From contig NZ_CP040755.1 in the NCBI RefSeq assembly GCF_024585285.1, positions 1,054,001 through 1,118,000 on the forward strand: DNA of 64,000 nt, read 5' to 3'. The notes beneath the pieces are model-generated. The model was not told the origin of the DNA. It did no database searches and saw only the letters and a list, made by a program, of their open reading frames with translations. Below are positions 57,901 to 64,000 of this stretch, piece by piece; position 1 is the stretch's first letter, and the number at the start of each line of letters is the position of its first letter. The stretch is from Colwellia sp. M166. Lineage in GTDB: Bacteria > Pseudomonadota > Gammaproteobacteria > Enterobacterales > Alteromonadaceae. Made by a program: the position numbers and the translations under genes.

Positions 57901-58450
57901 GTTTACTGGCGGCAATTTGTCGGGTACCAAATAAAATACTAAAAACAATCAACACGACTGTAACAACAAATGCTGTACTAACACCCGATTGAAAGGTACC
58001 GGTGAGTAAATCGAAACTGGTACTAATAGCACGTAACTGCAAAGCGATATAAGGCACGGTGCCCACTAATGCGATCAAGGCAACTGTAATGGCTATTTTA
58101 GGCGAGCGGTCATAACGAAAAGCAATAAAATCTGCAATTGAGGTTAAATTTTGCCGTTTAATAATGTTTAACATTTTTAACAGCATTGGCCACGCCAGCA
58201 CTAAACAAAGCATTGAGCCGATATAAATGGGCGCAAGCCATGCTCCTGTGGTTGCAGCTTGCCCAACGGTGCCATAAAAAGCCCAAGAAGTGCAGCTAAC
58301 CGCTAGCGATAAGCTATAAACCCAAGGCTTACAGCGCCATTGTTCAGGTGATTGGTTTTGACCTTTGTAAGCCACTAGAAACAGTAAACAAAGATAACCA
58401 ACAGAAATAATGGTAACCAACCACGTATCAATAGATAACCAAGCTAACAA
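54965..58450 (-). CDS. Transporter-fused hybrid sensor histidine kinase (SSS-PAS-HK-REC)
   Basis: About 1161 residues if translation begins at TTG 58448-58450, which has AGAGGA six to seven bases upstream and gives the family start (M)LAWLSIDTWLVTIIS. An ATG at 58594 would add 48 residues encoded by a tandem repeat. A 12-13-helix sodium:solute symporter domain is followed by a PAS domain (VISVIDADMRLVAWN-like), HisKA with the phospho-acceptor His in AAASHDLMQPFNALS, an HATPase domain (DNGPGIAVAQQ, GLGLGLAISERM) and a receiver with Asp in IIIADYHLDYG. The CrbS/CbrA group senses carbon compounds. No partner response-regulator gene is adjacent. Confidence 0.92.
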   Translation of the reverse strand: MLAWLSIDTWLVTIISVGYLCLLFLVAYKGQNQSPEQWRCKPWVYSLSLAVSCTSWAFYGTVGQAATTGAWLAPIYIGSMLCLVLAWPMLLKMLNIIKRQNLTSIADFIAFRYDRSPKIAITVALIALVGTVPYIALQLRAISTSFDLLTGTFQSGVSTAFVVTVVLIVFSILFGTRQIAASKQNQGLVLAIAFSSVVKLFALTTVGLFATFFVFDGFADLASQQQSHALFSENNSVYLAIAQAILGAITIFVLPQQFHMMMIENHHPQELKTARWLFPLYFILINIFVLPIAIAGLITFPGGSVDADTYVLTLPLFFQQAWLGIIVYIGGLAAATSMVIVSAIVLSTMISTEVITPLTLKFKLFTKAGAPQFSGLLLKQRRLAISAILLFAFAFERSINQQSHLASIGLLSFVLLSQFAPAIIGALYWRKANGKGALTGLIVGSLVWFVTLLLPIIAPNLAWVQNGLFAIAWLKPTALFGLNFLDLTSHGVFYSLMSNIVCFVVVSLLTHRSVGEKLQAEIFISQSQSKFERNLSTEDLYSLLLRFIDKDSAEAFMKVAKSNHLNVDIEPVNLVEYTRLQLSGVLGSASTRMVMKAASRAEKMPLEDVVSIVDEANQMFRFNRELLQSGVENIEQGISVIDADMRLVAWNQRYIQLLDYPEGFVQAGLPIDILLKYNITRGIISGHYNSEQMIAKRIAHMRNGDSHHFQRTMPTGIVLEIRGQSMPGGGFVSTFSDITAHIEAEKALQQANETLEKRVESRTEELQKAKAEAEAANSSKSRFLAAASHDLMQPFNALSLFTSMLKKKVQGEELTVLAEHIDDSLNVVEALLSDLVEISRLDSSSEKIEKNQFALDDLLNPLKNEFTALAKQANIDFSYQLSQCVVHSDKRMLRRIIQNFLSNAVHYCHDKQGKKAHLRNRILLGIRRSKTMIRVEVWDNGPGIAVAQQKAIFREFERLEQNREIPGLGLGLAISERMAKLLGLAITVKSALGKGTCFSIEIPRVSASELIITNSKIGHEHRANKTLESLTETSADNPFNHIVVLLIDNDELMLTAMASQLIDWGCRVLTAHDQQSCQQALVNGEVAPNIIIADYHLDYGQNGVDLVQGMMTARQWHLPAIICSADPSESVRQHTSDAEFLFLRKPVKSLALKRIMRQLLI

Positions 58451-58491
58451 ATTTATTCCTCTATATATCCATGTCACTGCAAGATGCAGGG

Positions 58492-58569
58492 TTGAGCTTA
58501 AATTAGCAACATTTTTAGACCAGGTATTGATTGAGCTGAAATTAGCAACGTATTTAGGCAAGTATTGCT
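58492..58569. repeat. 39-bp imperfect tandem duplication upstream of the hybrid kinase
   Basis: Two adjacent copies (58492-58530, 58531-58569) share TTGAGCT(T/G)AAATTAGCAAC and TATTG. If the longer kinase start were used, they would encode the repeated blocks KYVANFSSINTW and KNVANLSSTLHL. This, with the better ribosome site downstream, suggests the stretch is a leader rather than protein. Confidence 0.7.
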
Positions 58570-58774
58570 TGAATAGATCAGTGTATAAGGCCAATCAACA
58601 TCTTTTCCTCAATTAGCCAGTAATTGCTACTTTGATGTAACTGCCATTAACGCTTTTATTGATTAGCATATCACGCTTACCTGTTAGTTGTAGTGCACTA
58701 AGGTAGTACTTATTTTCCAAATTCCCTAAGGTAGTCTAGCCATTCGTTGTTTATCAGCTTAAAAGTTATCATAG

Positions 58775-59959
58775 ATGAAAATCACCAACAAATACTTAGT
58801 AGAAGCTATTGTTTTCTTTAGTTATGTTTTATTTGCCATGGCTTGGGTCGGTGGCACAGCTAGCATGCAAAGCATTATGCTTTCACTCGACATTCATAGC
58901 CTAGCCTCAGCAAGTTTTATTAGTGGTGCGGTCACCTTGGCTAAAATTTTCGGTACTTTTATTGCTGCCTGGATAGCAATAAAATTGGGCATTAAATATG
59001 CGTTTTTTCTTTCTAGCCTGTTAATCACTATTGGCCTGCTCACCCCTTATGCACCAAATTATGAATTACTGCTATTGAGTCGATTCCTCATGGGGCTAGG
59101 TGGTGCTTTTATGGTGGTGTATTTTAACCCTATCGTTTTACAGTTTTTTAAAGCTGAAGAACGCGCCACCATTAATGGTATTAATGCCGTCGCCTTTAAT
59201 ATTGGAACAGCGATAATTTTGTGGCAAATGCAAAGTATTAATCAGCTAACTGGCGGCTGGCAAAATAGCTTACTGCTATTCTCTATTTTCAGTTTTGTTA
59301 TCGCCTTGCTTTGGCTGTTAGTTAAATTTGAGCAGCCATCGACGTCAACAAGTCAGCATAATGAAGCATCAGAAAATTATAGTTATAGCCAAGGCTTAAA
59401 AGATCGCTTCAACTGGATTTATGGCTTAGCTTACTCGGGTATTCTAGCGTTTTATATTTGCTTATTTACCTTCTATCCCAAAGCAGGCATTGTGCAAAGT
59501 AAATGGGTAATTGGCTTTGGTATTATCGGCACTATTTTTGGGATTATTTACAGTAAAAAAGTGCCAGCGCGCTTACCAGTTATTCGTTGGTCAGGCTTAG
59601 TCGTTATCGTCAGTACCGCAATTTTTTCTTTTAGTGAACTTTATTGGTTACAGACATTAGCAGCTATTACCTTGGGCTTTTTTATCTTTTTACCGGTCAC
59701 TGCATTAGTGTCAATTCCGCATGAACTACCCAAAATGACTGCTGCCCGCATCACCATCATATTTAGCATGTTTTATTCTATTAGTTACATTATATCAACA
59801 TTGATCCTTTGGGTATTCGGTACCTTAGTTGATATTCATCAAGGTGATTACACTTGGTCATTTATTTTAATCACCGCACTGAGTTCAACCTTATTTATCG
59901 GTAGTTATTTTTTGCCCGAAACGGCAAGAAAAACACACGCACAGCAAGAAAGGAGTTAG
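58775..59959 (+). CDS. MFS transporter of unknown substrate
   Basis: 394 residues, 12 predicted helices with an MFS motif-like loop (AAWIAIKLGIKYAFFLSSLL). LSRFLMGLGGAFMVVYFNP in the first half recalls CynX/NarK-like carriers. It is followed one base after its stop by an esterase gene, so the two are co-transcribed, with a convergent 3-hydroxybutyrate dehydrogenase-like gene beyond. A transporter for a hydroxy-acid or ester is plausible but not shown. Confidence 0.82.
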   Translation: MKITNKYLVEAIVFFSYVLFAMAWVGGTASMQSIMLSLDIHSLASASFISGAVTLAKIFGTFIAAWIAIKLGIKYAFFLSSLLITIGLLTPYAPNYELLLLSRFLMGLGGAFMVVYFNPIVLQFFKAEERATINGINAVAFNIGTAIILWQMQSINQLTGGWQNSLLLFSIFSFVIALLWLLVKFEQPSTSTSQHNEASENYSYSQGLKDRFNWIYGLAYSGILAFYICLFTFYPKAGIVQSKWVIGFGIIGTIFGIIYSKKVPARLPVIRWSGLVVIVSTAIFSFSELYWLQTLAAITLGFFIFLPVTALVSIPHELPKMTAARITIIFSMFYSISYIISTLILWVFGTLVDIHQGDYTWSFILITALSSTLFIGSYFLPETARKTHAQQERS

Positions 59960-59960
59960 T

Positions 59961-60959
59961 ATGCGAGGAAATGTATCAGAAAACTTAATGCCATTGCTCG
60001 AACAAGTTAATGTCGGACTTGAGCAAGCTAAGGCAAGTGGAGCGACATTTGAGCCCCAAGTTATTAGGCAAAACTTAGAAAACTTATCCGCATACATGTT
60101 GACTGGCCCAGAAGTAAGCCTAGTAAAGAGCAGCGTTTTAACGGTGCAAGATCATCAGCTTGCTGCTCGAATTTATCATCCTGAGCCTGATAAACAACTG
60201 CCTGTTTTACTGCACTTTCATGGTGGTGGTCATATGTGCGGTAGCATTGACTTATATGACCCTATCAGCCGAGAGCTTGCCATTGCCGCCCATGCCATTG
60301 TTATTTGCCTTGATTACCGTCTAGCACCTGAGCACCCTTATCCTTGTGGTTTGAATGATTGCCAATACTTGCTAGAAAACTACCCAATTTTACTAAAAGA
60401 CTATCAACATAGTGAGCAACTATATATTGCTGGTGATAGCGCTGGTGGTGCCATTTGTACCAGCTTAGTCATGAACAATATTGATAACCCTAAGATTAAT
60501 ATTGATAAACAAATATTGCTCTATCCCAGTGTTGATTACACGATGAGCTGTCGTTCAATTATTGATAATGGTCAAGGGTTTCTATTAGAAGCAGATAAAG
60601 TACATTGGTATTTTCAACAATACTTTAATATCCAAGATTCCAGCTTTATCAATAGCAGTCTTGAAGCTATTAATAATTCGGAAAATTCGACAGTTACTCG
60701 CTTGCTAACAAGCGCATCTCCTTTATTCAGTAAGTTTACAGCTGATATGCCTAAAACCTTAGTGATCACCGCCGGCTGCGACCCTTTAAGAGATGAAGGT
60801 GCTTTGTATGCTGAAAAAGCCAAACAAGCAGGTGCAAGCGTTGAGCATTATCAATTTAACGAGTTGATCCATGCTTATATGCTGTTATCAAAATTGATAC
60901 CTGAGCAGTATAAACGTACCTATGAAATCATTGATAAGTTCGTTAACACTGACCAGTAA
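59961..60959 (+). CDS. Alpha/beta hydrolase of the hormone-sensitive lipase family
   Basis: 332 residues. The oxyanion-hole motif is HFHGGGH, the nucleophile elbow GDSAGG, the Asp in TAGCDPLRDEG and the His in ELIHAYM; LDYRLAPEHPYP is the standard HSL block. No signal peptide, so it is cytoplasmic. Such enzymes cleave short-chain esters. With the co-transcribed carrier and the facing BdhA-like gene, an ester or oligomer of a hydroxy acid such as 3-hydroxybutyrate is a possible substrate (inference). AGAAAGGAG ribosome site inside the MFS gene end. Confidence 0.9.
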   Translation: MRGNVSENLMPLLEQVNVGLEQAKASGATFEPQVIRQNLENLSAYMLTGPEVSLVKSSVLTVQDHQLAARIYHPEPDKQLPVLLHFHGGGHMCGSIDLYDPISRELAIAAHAIVICLDYRLAPEHPYPCGLNDCQYLLENYPILLKDYQHSEQLYIAGDSAGGAICTSLVMNNIDNPKINIDKQILLYPSVDYTMSCRSIIDNGQGFLLEADKVHWYFQQYFNIQDSSFINSSLEAINNSENSTVTRLLTSASPLFSKFTADMPKTLVITAGCDPLRDEGALYAEKAKQAGASVEHYQFNELIHAYMLLSKLIPEQYKRTYEIIDKFVNTDQ

Positions 60960-61133
60960 CAAGCGAGTTTTGATAGAAAAAATTTATACTGAAAGCTGAA
61001 TGTACAAAAGGTTAACACAGAAAGGGCCGGTACGGAGAAAGTCAGAGCTAAAAGAATCGGTGCAGAAAGCAAGCTAAAATTAAACTGCCTTGCCGGTTAA
61101 TCGACATACAAACTATTGATAAACTTCCTAATT

Positions 61134-61170
61134 GGGCTGCTCAACATTTAATGGCAGCCCGTTTTTTTTT
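61134..61170 (+). terminator. Terminator after the esterase gene
   Basis: GGGCTGC and its complement GCAGCCC around a 13-nt loop, followed by G and nine to ten T residues. Located between the convergent esterase and dehydrogenase genes. Confidence 0.85.
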
Positions 61171-61185
61171 ACCCGCTATTACTGT

Positions 61186-61968
61186 TTATTGCGCGGTCCA
61201 AGCACCGTCCATAGGTAAGGCTGAGCCAGTAATGCTTCTAGCACTTTCACTACAAAGAAATAAAATAAACTCACCTATTTGCTCAGGCGCCATCATTTCT
61301 GGTAAAGGTTGTTTCGCGGTAACGAGTTGATATTTAGCTTGTTCAAAAGCGATATCTTGTTGCTTAGCAATCGCCGATATTTGATCATTAATCAACGGGG
61401 TATCAACCCATCCAGGACAAATAGCATTCACCGTAATACCCTGCTCTGCACACTCCAACGCTAGCACTTTGGTTAAACCAACTAAACCATGCTTGGCCGC
61501 ACAATAAGCTGACTTGTTAACCGAGCCAACTAGCCCGTGCACTGAGGCAACATTAATAATTCTCCCCCAACCATTGCTTTTCATGTTGGGCAAGGCATAT
61601 TGAATCGCATGAAAGGCAGCAGATAAGTTAATAGCAATAATGGCATTCCATTTATCTAATGGAAAATTTTCTGCACTTTCAGTGTGTTGTATACCGGCAT
61701 TATTAATTAAAATATCAATGCTACCCATTTGCTCAATAGCGCGTTTAATCAAATGTTCAATACTGGCAACGTCGCTTAAATCGGCGTTATCAAATAAAAC
61801 ACCAATACCATATTGCGCTTTAAAGCTATCCGCTAATTCCTGCCCTTGAATAGCTGAGATTAATCCATGCAACACAAGGTTTATGCCTTGAGCAGCCAGA
61901 ACATGCGCGGTGGCTAAACCAATACCACTTGTTGAGCCAGTAATTAAGGCAACTTTTTCGTTAAGCAT
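61186..61968 (-). CDS. bdhA: Short-chain dehydrogenase, probable 3-hydroxybutyrate dehydrogenase
   Basis: 260 residues, a complete SDR: TGSTSGIG cofactor motif, NNAGIQH, catalytic Ser in INVASVHGLVGS and the YxxxK pair in SAYCAAKHG. NNAGIQHTESAENFPLDKWN and VHGLVGSVNKSAYCAAKHGL are typical of D-3-hydroxybutyrate dehydrogenases, which oxidise 3-hydroxybutyrate to acetoacetate with NAD. Monocistronic, convergent to the MFS/esterase pair. Confidence 0.88.
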   Translation of the reverse strand: MLNEKVALITGSTSGIGLATAHVLAAQGINLVLHGLISAIQGQELADSFKAQYGIGVLFDNADLSDVASIEHLIKRAIEQMGSIDILINNAGIQHTESAENFPLDKWNAIIAINLSAAFHAIQYALPNMKSNGWGRIINVASVHGLVGSVNKSAYCAAKHGLVGLTKVLALECAEQGITVNAICPGWVDTPLINDQISAIAKQQDIAFEQAKYQLVTAKQPLPEMMAPEQIGEFILFLCSESARSITGSALPMDGAWTAQ

Positions 61969-62163
61969 AACGATTCCTTATTATAGTAATTTGTCTCTAA
62001 GGTTATCGTATTTACTTAAATCAATAATTGGCACCTTAGTACCATAACGTTGTTAATTTCTGACGACGAGCGACGACAATTTTCTTAACAAAACTGATAG
62101 GAATTACTATCAGGTAACTCTCCTGAGTTTGTGAACGTTTATCGAAAAGAGTTACCAACCAAT

Positions 62164-62282
62164 ATGACAAAAGACTCTGAACCTGTTAATGCTAAAAAAG
62201 GTCGATTAAGCGTTGGCTTTCTGAAGAGCTTATAACCGAAAAAGAATATGAATTAGAGAAACAAAAAGTTTTAGCTAAATAA
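62164..62282 (+). pseudogene. Broken small gene with SHOCT-like C-terminus
   Basis: The frame from ATG 62164 reads MTKDSEPVNAKKGRLS and stops early. In the next frame from 62214 the sequence continues WLSEELITEKEYELEKQK, then VLAK and a stop (62280-62282). The pattern LITEKEYELEKQK is that of short SHOCT modules (oligomerisation tails). Loss of one base would explain the two frames. The rest of 61969-62350 shows no gene. Confidence 0.5.
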
Positions 62283-62351
62283 ATAATATTGCAAGTCGCT
62301 CAAGTTAACTTTGTTTCTCCTCCCAATAATAAAGCCCCCCCTAATTTAATT

Positions 62352-62393
62352 AAAAACAGGGTTCTTTCAGGCAAAGCAAAGCTGAAAGAGCCC
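62352..62393 (-). terminator. Terminator of the SIMPL-domain gene
   Basis: Minus strand: GGGCTCTTTCAG pairs with CTGAAAGAACCC (one mismatch) around an 11-nt loop and runs into TGTTTTTAATT, 16 bp after the stop. Confidence 0.8.
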
Positions 62394-62408
62394 GGTACTG
62401 ATAAAACC

Positions 62409-63125
62409 TTATAATTCGAGATCAAAAACCACACTAATTGAGGCCGAAAATACAATGTTTTCTTGTAAATAACGTCCCTGCTTCGCCGAGCTATCAGCCA
62501 TACGTGCACTTACGGCATAAAGCTCGTTATTAGCACCATATCTATGATGGCTTTGATTGGAATTAGCATTAATACTATAAATGCGCCCCAAGTCAGCACC
62601 AAAAGCGTTGGCTAGTGACTTACCTTTATTTTTAGCATTGTTAACTGCAAGTGCATTAACCTCAGCTTGCAATTTTTTTTCATCAGAAGATTTTAATTCG
62701 ATATTACGAATGGCATCAATTTTCACGCTTAACGCAAAATCCATAAAGGCATTTAGCTTATCAATATTATTTAATGTTACCTTTAAGGTGCGACGAGCAA
62801 TATAGCCTTCTATTTTGTCACGCTCTGCGCGGTTATAAGCGTAACGGATTTCGGTTGAGATATTTGATGCTGAAACATTGTCTTCATCTACGCCAAAATC
62901 ATCAAGCCCATCAAGTAAGTTATTAACTCGTTGATCGACTTCCCTTTTCGCATCTAAACTTGTCGCTTGGTTACTCTCAACACTTAAGTGCACAACGGCA
63001 ATATCGGGCATCGCCGTCATTTCTGCATTGCCGGTTACCGAAATATGACGGTTGCCTGGCAAACTGGTATTAGCGAAAGAACAAGTGGAAAATGTTAACA
63101 GCACAGCACAGGTAAATAATTTCAT
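62409..63125 (-). CDS. SIMPL (DUF541) domain protein, periplasmic
   Basis: 238 residues with a signal peptide (about 1-18, ending SFA). The SIMPL domain begins ISVTGNAEMTAMPDIAVVHL and ends in a beta strand (SASISVVFDLEL), as in the E. coli YggE/oxidative-stress-defence family. It is predicted to be periplasmic, with no known enzymatic activity. Monocistronic with its own terminator. Confidence 0.92.
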   Translation of the reverse strand: MKLFTCAVLLTFSTCSFANTSLPGNRHISVTGNAEMTAMPDIAVVHLSVESNQATSLDAKREVDQRVNNLLDGLDDFGVDEDNVSASNISTEIRYAYNRAERDKIEGYIARRTLKVTLNNIDKLNAFMDFALSVKIDAIRNIELKSSDEKKLQAEVNALAVNNAKNKGKSLANAFGADLGRIYSINANSNQSHHRYGANNELYAVSARMADSSAKQGRYLQENIVFSASISVVFDLEL

Positions 63126-63696
63126 AATATATCCTATTAAAAAGCAATTTGTATCACAGATAAGCTCGACTAAAGCTTGTTGTCCGCAGCACTTATATGT
63201 CAGTTACGTTGATAAAAACGCTCAACTAAGCATTTAAATTAGCAGTAATTTCTCGGTAATTCAGCATTATTTTATGCAAGGATAAATGAACCTAAGCTGA
63301 ACAGACAATACAGTTACAAGCATCATGCCAAACTCATTAAACTTTAAGCGTAATTTCATGATTATGCCAAGCGGCTTTATCGTCAAAATAAACACTAAAC
63401 AGCCTAAGGTAAATAGCCCAAACGACTACCGTGGCAACGCTTGTTACATCTACAGCAACCAACTTACTGGCAACTCAGCGGCTAGCCACTTTTCATGTAA
63501 CAACAAAGCGGTATAACAGAAGAACTTGATAATTAAATCAAACTTATCTCGATTTATCAGGTAAAATCATCTACCTTGCATATTTTGCTAAATATATCCC
63601 CATGACGTTTCAAAATGCAGAATTTAAGTTTGAAATAACATGGCAATAAACACCAACAAATAGAGTTACCGCTGTAATGACTTACCGAGCACAAAC
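63126..63696. other. Gene-free stretch between the SIMPL gene and the MscS gene
   Basis: 570 bp of divergent upstream sequence. An open frame at 63325-63516 has no ribosome site, no family and biased composition, so I do not call it. No RNA gene or repeat seen. Confidence 0.45.
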
Positions 63697-64000
63697 ATGA
63701 TGGAATCTTTTATAGAATCTCTTATTGAAAATAAGACCTTAGTCACCGCTTTATTAGCTATCGTTCTTATCACGGTTAAGTTAGTTATTACTCGCTTTAT
63801 TAAACGTCGTGCCAAAAAGAAAAAAGTAGATAAACGCTTTACCGTTAATTTATTAAATAATATTTTCAATTTTGCACTTATTTTTATGGTATTCAATATT
63901 TGGTCAGTTGAGATCCAAAAGTTTGCCTTCTCAATTGCCGCCTTTGTGGTTGCTATAGTCTTAGCAACGCGAGAATTTATTCAATGTTTTATTGGCTTTA
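63697..64000 (+). CDS. MscS-family mechanosensitive channel, N-terminal part (runs off the window)
   Basis: 101 codons are present from ATG 63697, open to the end. The first membrane helix (about 15-31, LVTALLAIVLITVKLVI), a basic loop RFIKRRAKKKK, a second helix and then VVAIVLATREFIQCFIGF, the start of the pore-lining region of MscS-like proteins (TM3 with A/G-rich packing), are visible. These channels release osmolytes on hypo-osmotic shock. The channel pore and C-terminal domain are outside the window. Confidence 0.85.
   Translation, partial: MMESFIESLIENKTLVTALLAIVLITVKLVITRFIKRRAKKKKVDKRFTVNLLNNIFNFALIFMVFNIWSVEIQKFAFSIAAFVVAIVLATREFIQCFIGF

Noticed and set aside
63325..63516. Open frame of 63 codons between the SIMPL and MscS genes
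   Set aside because: No ribosome site or recognisable family; it looks like chance reading in AT-rich DNA.

Overview
The window reads as a piece of a marine gammaproteobacterial chromosome, most likely Alteromonadales and close to Colwellia or Thalassotalea. This rests on low GC, two large TonB-dependent receptors, a TonB/ExbB/ExbD/DUF3450 cluster, the pair TIGR03545/TIGR03546, a complete alginate utilisation locus and AceK. No species can be proven from the sequence alone.

Layout. 1-3478 (minus) is a TonB energy-transduction operon: DUF3450, long ExbB-like, short ExbB-like, ExbD and the start of TonB. 3479-9250 is a scarred accessory region. It holds the first 37 codons of an integron integrase with a perfect LexA/SOS box in front of it, one orphan cassette-like gene, and two nearly identical IS110/IS1111-family elements facing outward as a 1.5-kb inverted repeat around a Y1 (REP-associated-type) transposase. 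The right-hand IS copy is inactivated by a single extra A in an A-run. 9249-12688 holds a sulfotransferase-like gene and the arsenate-resistance operon arsR-gapdh-arsJ. 12833-14954 holds a coiled-coil protein, bfd and two complementary bacterioferritin subunits. 15446-17711 is the TIGR03546/TIGR03545 pair. 17953-25181 holds a secreted subtilase and a surface lipoprotein/TonB receptor operon behind a likely Pho box.

25424-31099 (minus) is the housekeeping operon queA-tgt-yajC-secD-secF. Next come aceK, tRNA-Trp and holD-rimI. 34682-39265 (minus) is a periplasmic nitrate reductase operon, napF-(TIGR02808 small protein)-napDABC, with an FNR-type box upstream.

40000-54531 is an alginate catabolic locus. 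A six-gene minus-strand operon runs PL6 lyase, PL17 oligoalginate lyase, kdgF, an MFS transporter, kdgK and eda. Around it lie a GntR/FadR-type regulator, a DEH-reductase-like dehydrogenase and a large TonB receptor. Together they give uptake, depolymerisation, conversion to DEH, reduction to KDG, phosphorylation and aldol cleavage. Three promoter regions of this locus share a GTCAACCAA core, a candidate operator. A 365-bp MITE-like element sits between the regulator and the dehydrogenase. 54965-64000 holds a transporter-fused hybrid histidine kinase, an MFS/esterase pair with a convergent 3-hydroxybutyrate-type dehydrogenase, a broken SHOCT-like small gene, a SIMPL-domain protein and the start of an MscS channel.

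Most genes are ordinary for this lineage. The most unusual structure is the integron relic with its intact SOS switch, invaded by an inverted pair of IS1111-like elements with a long structured 3' non-coding region expected to encode the element's guide RNA.
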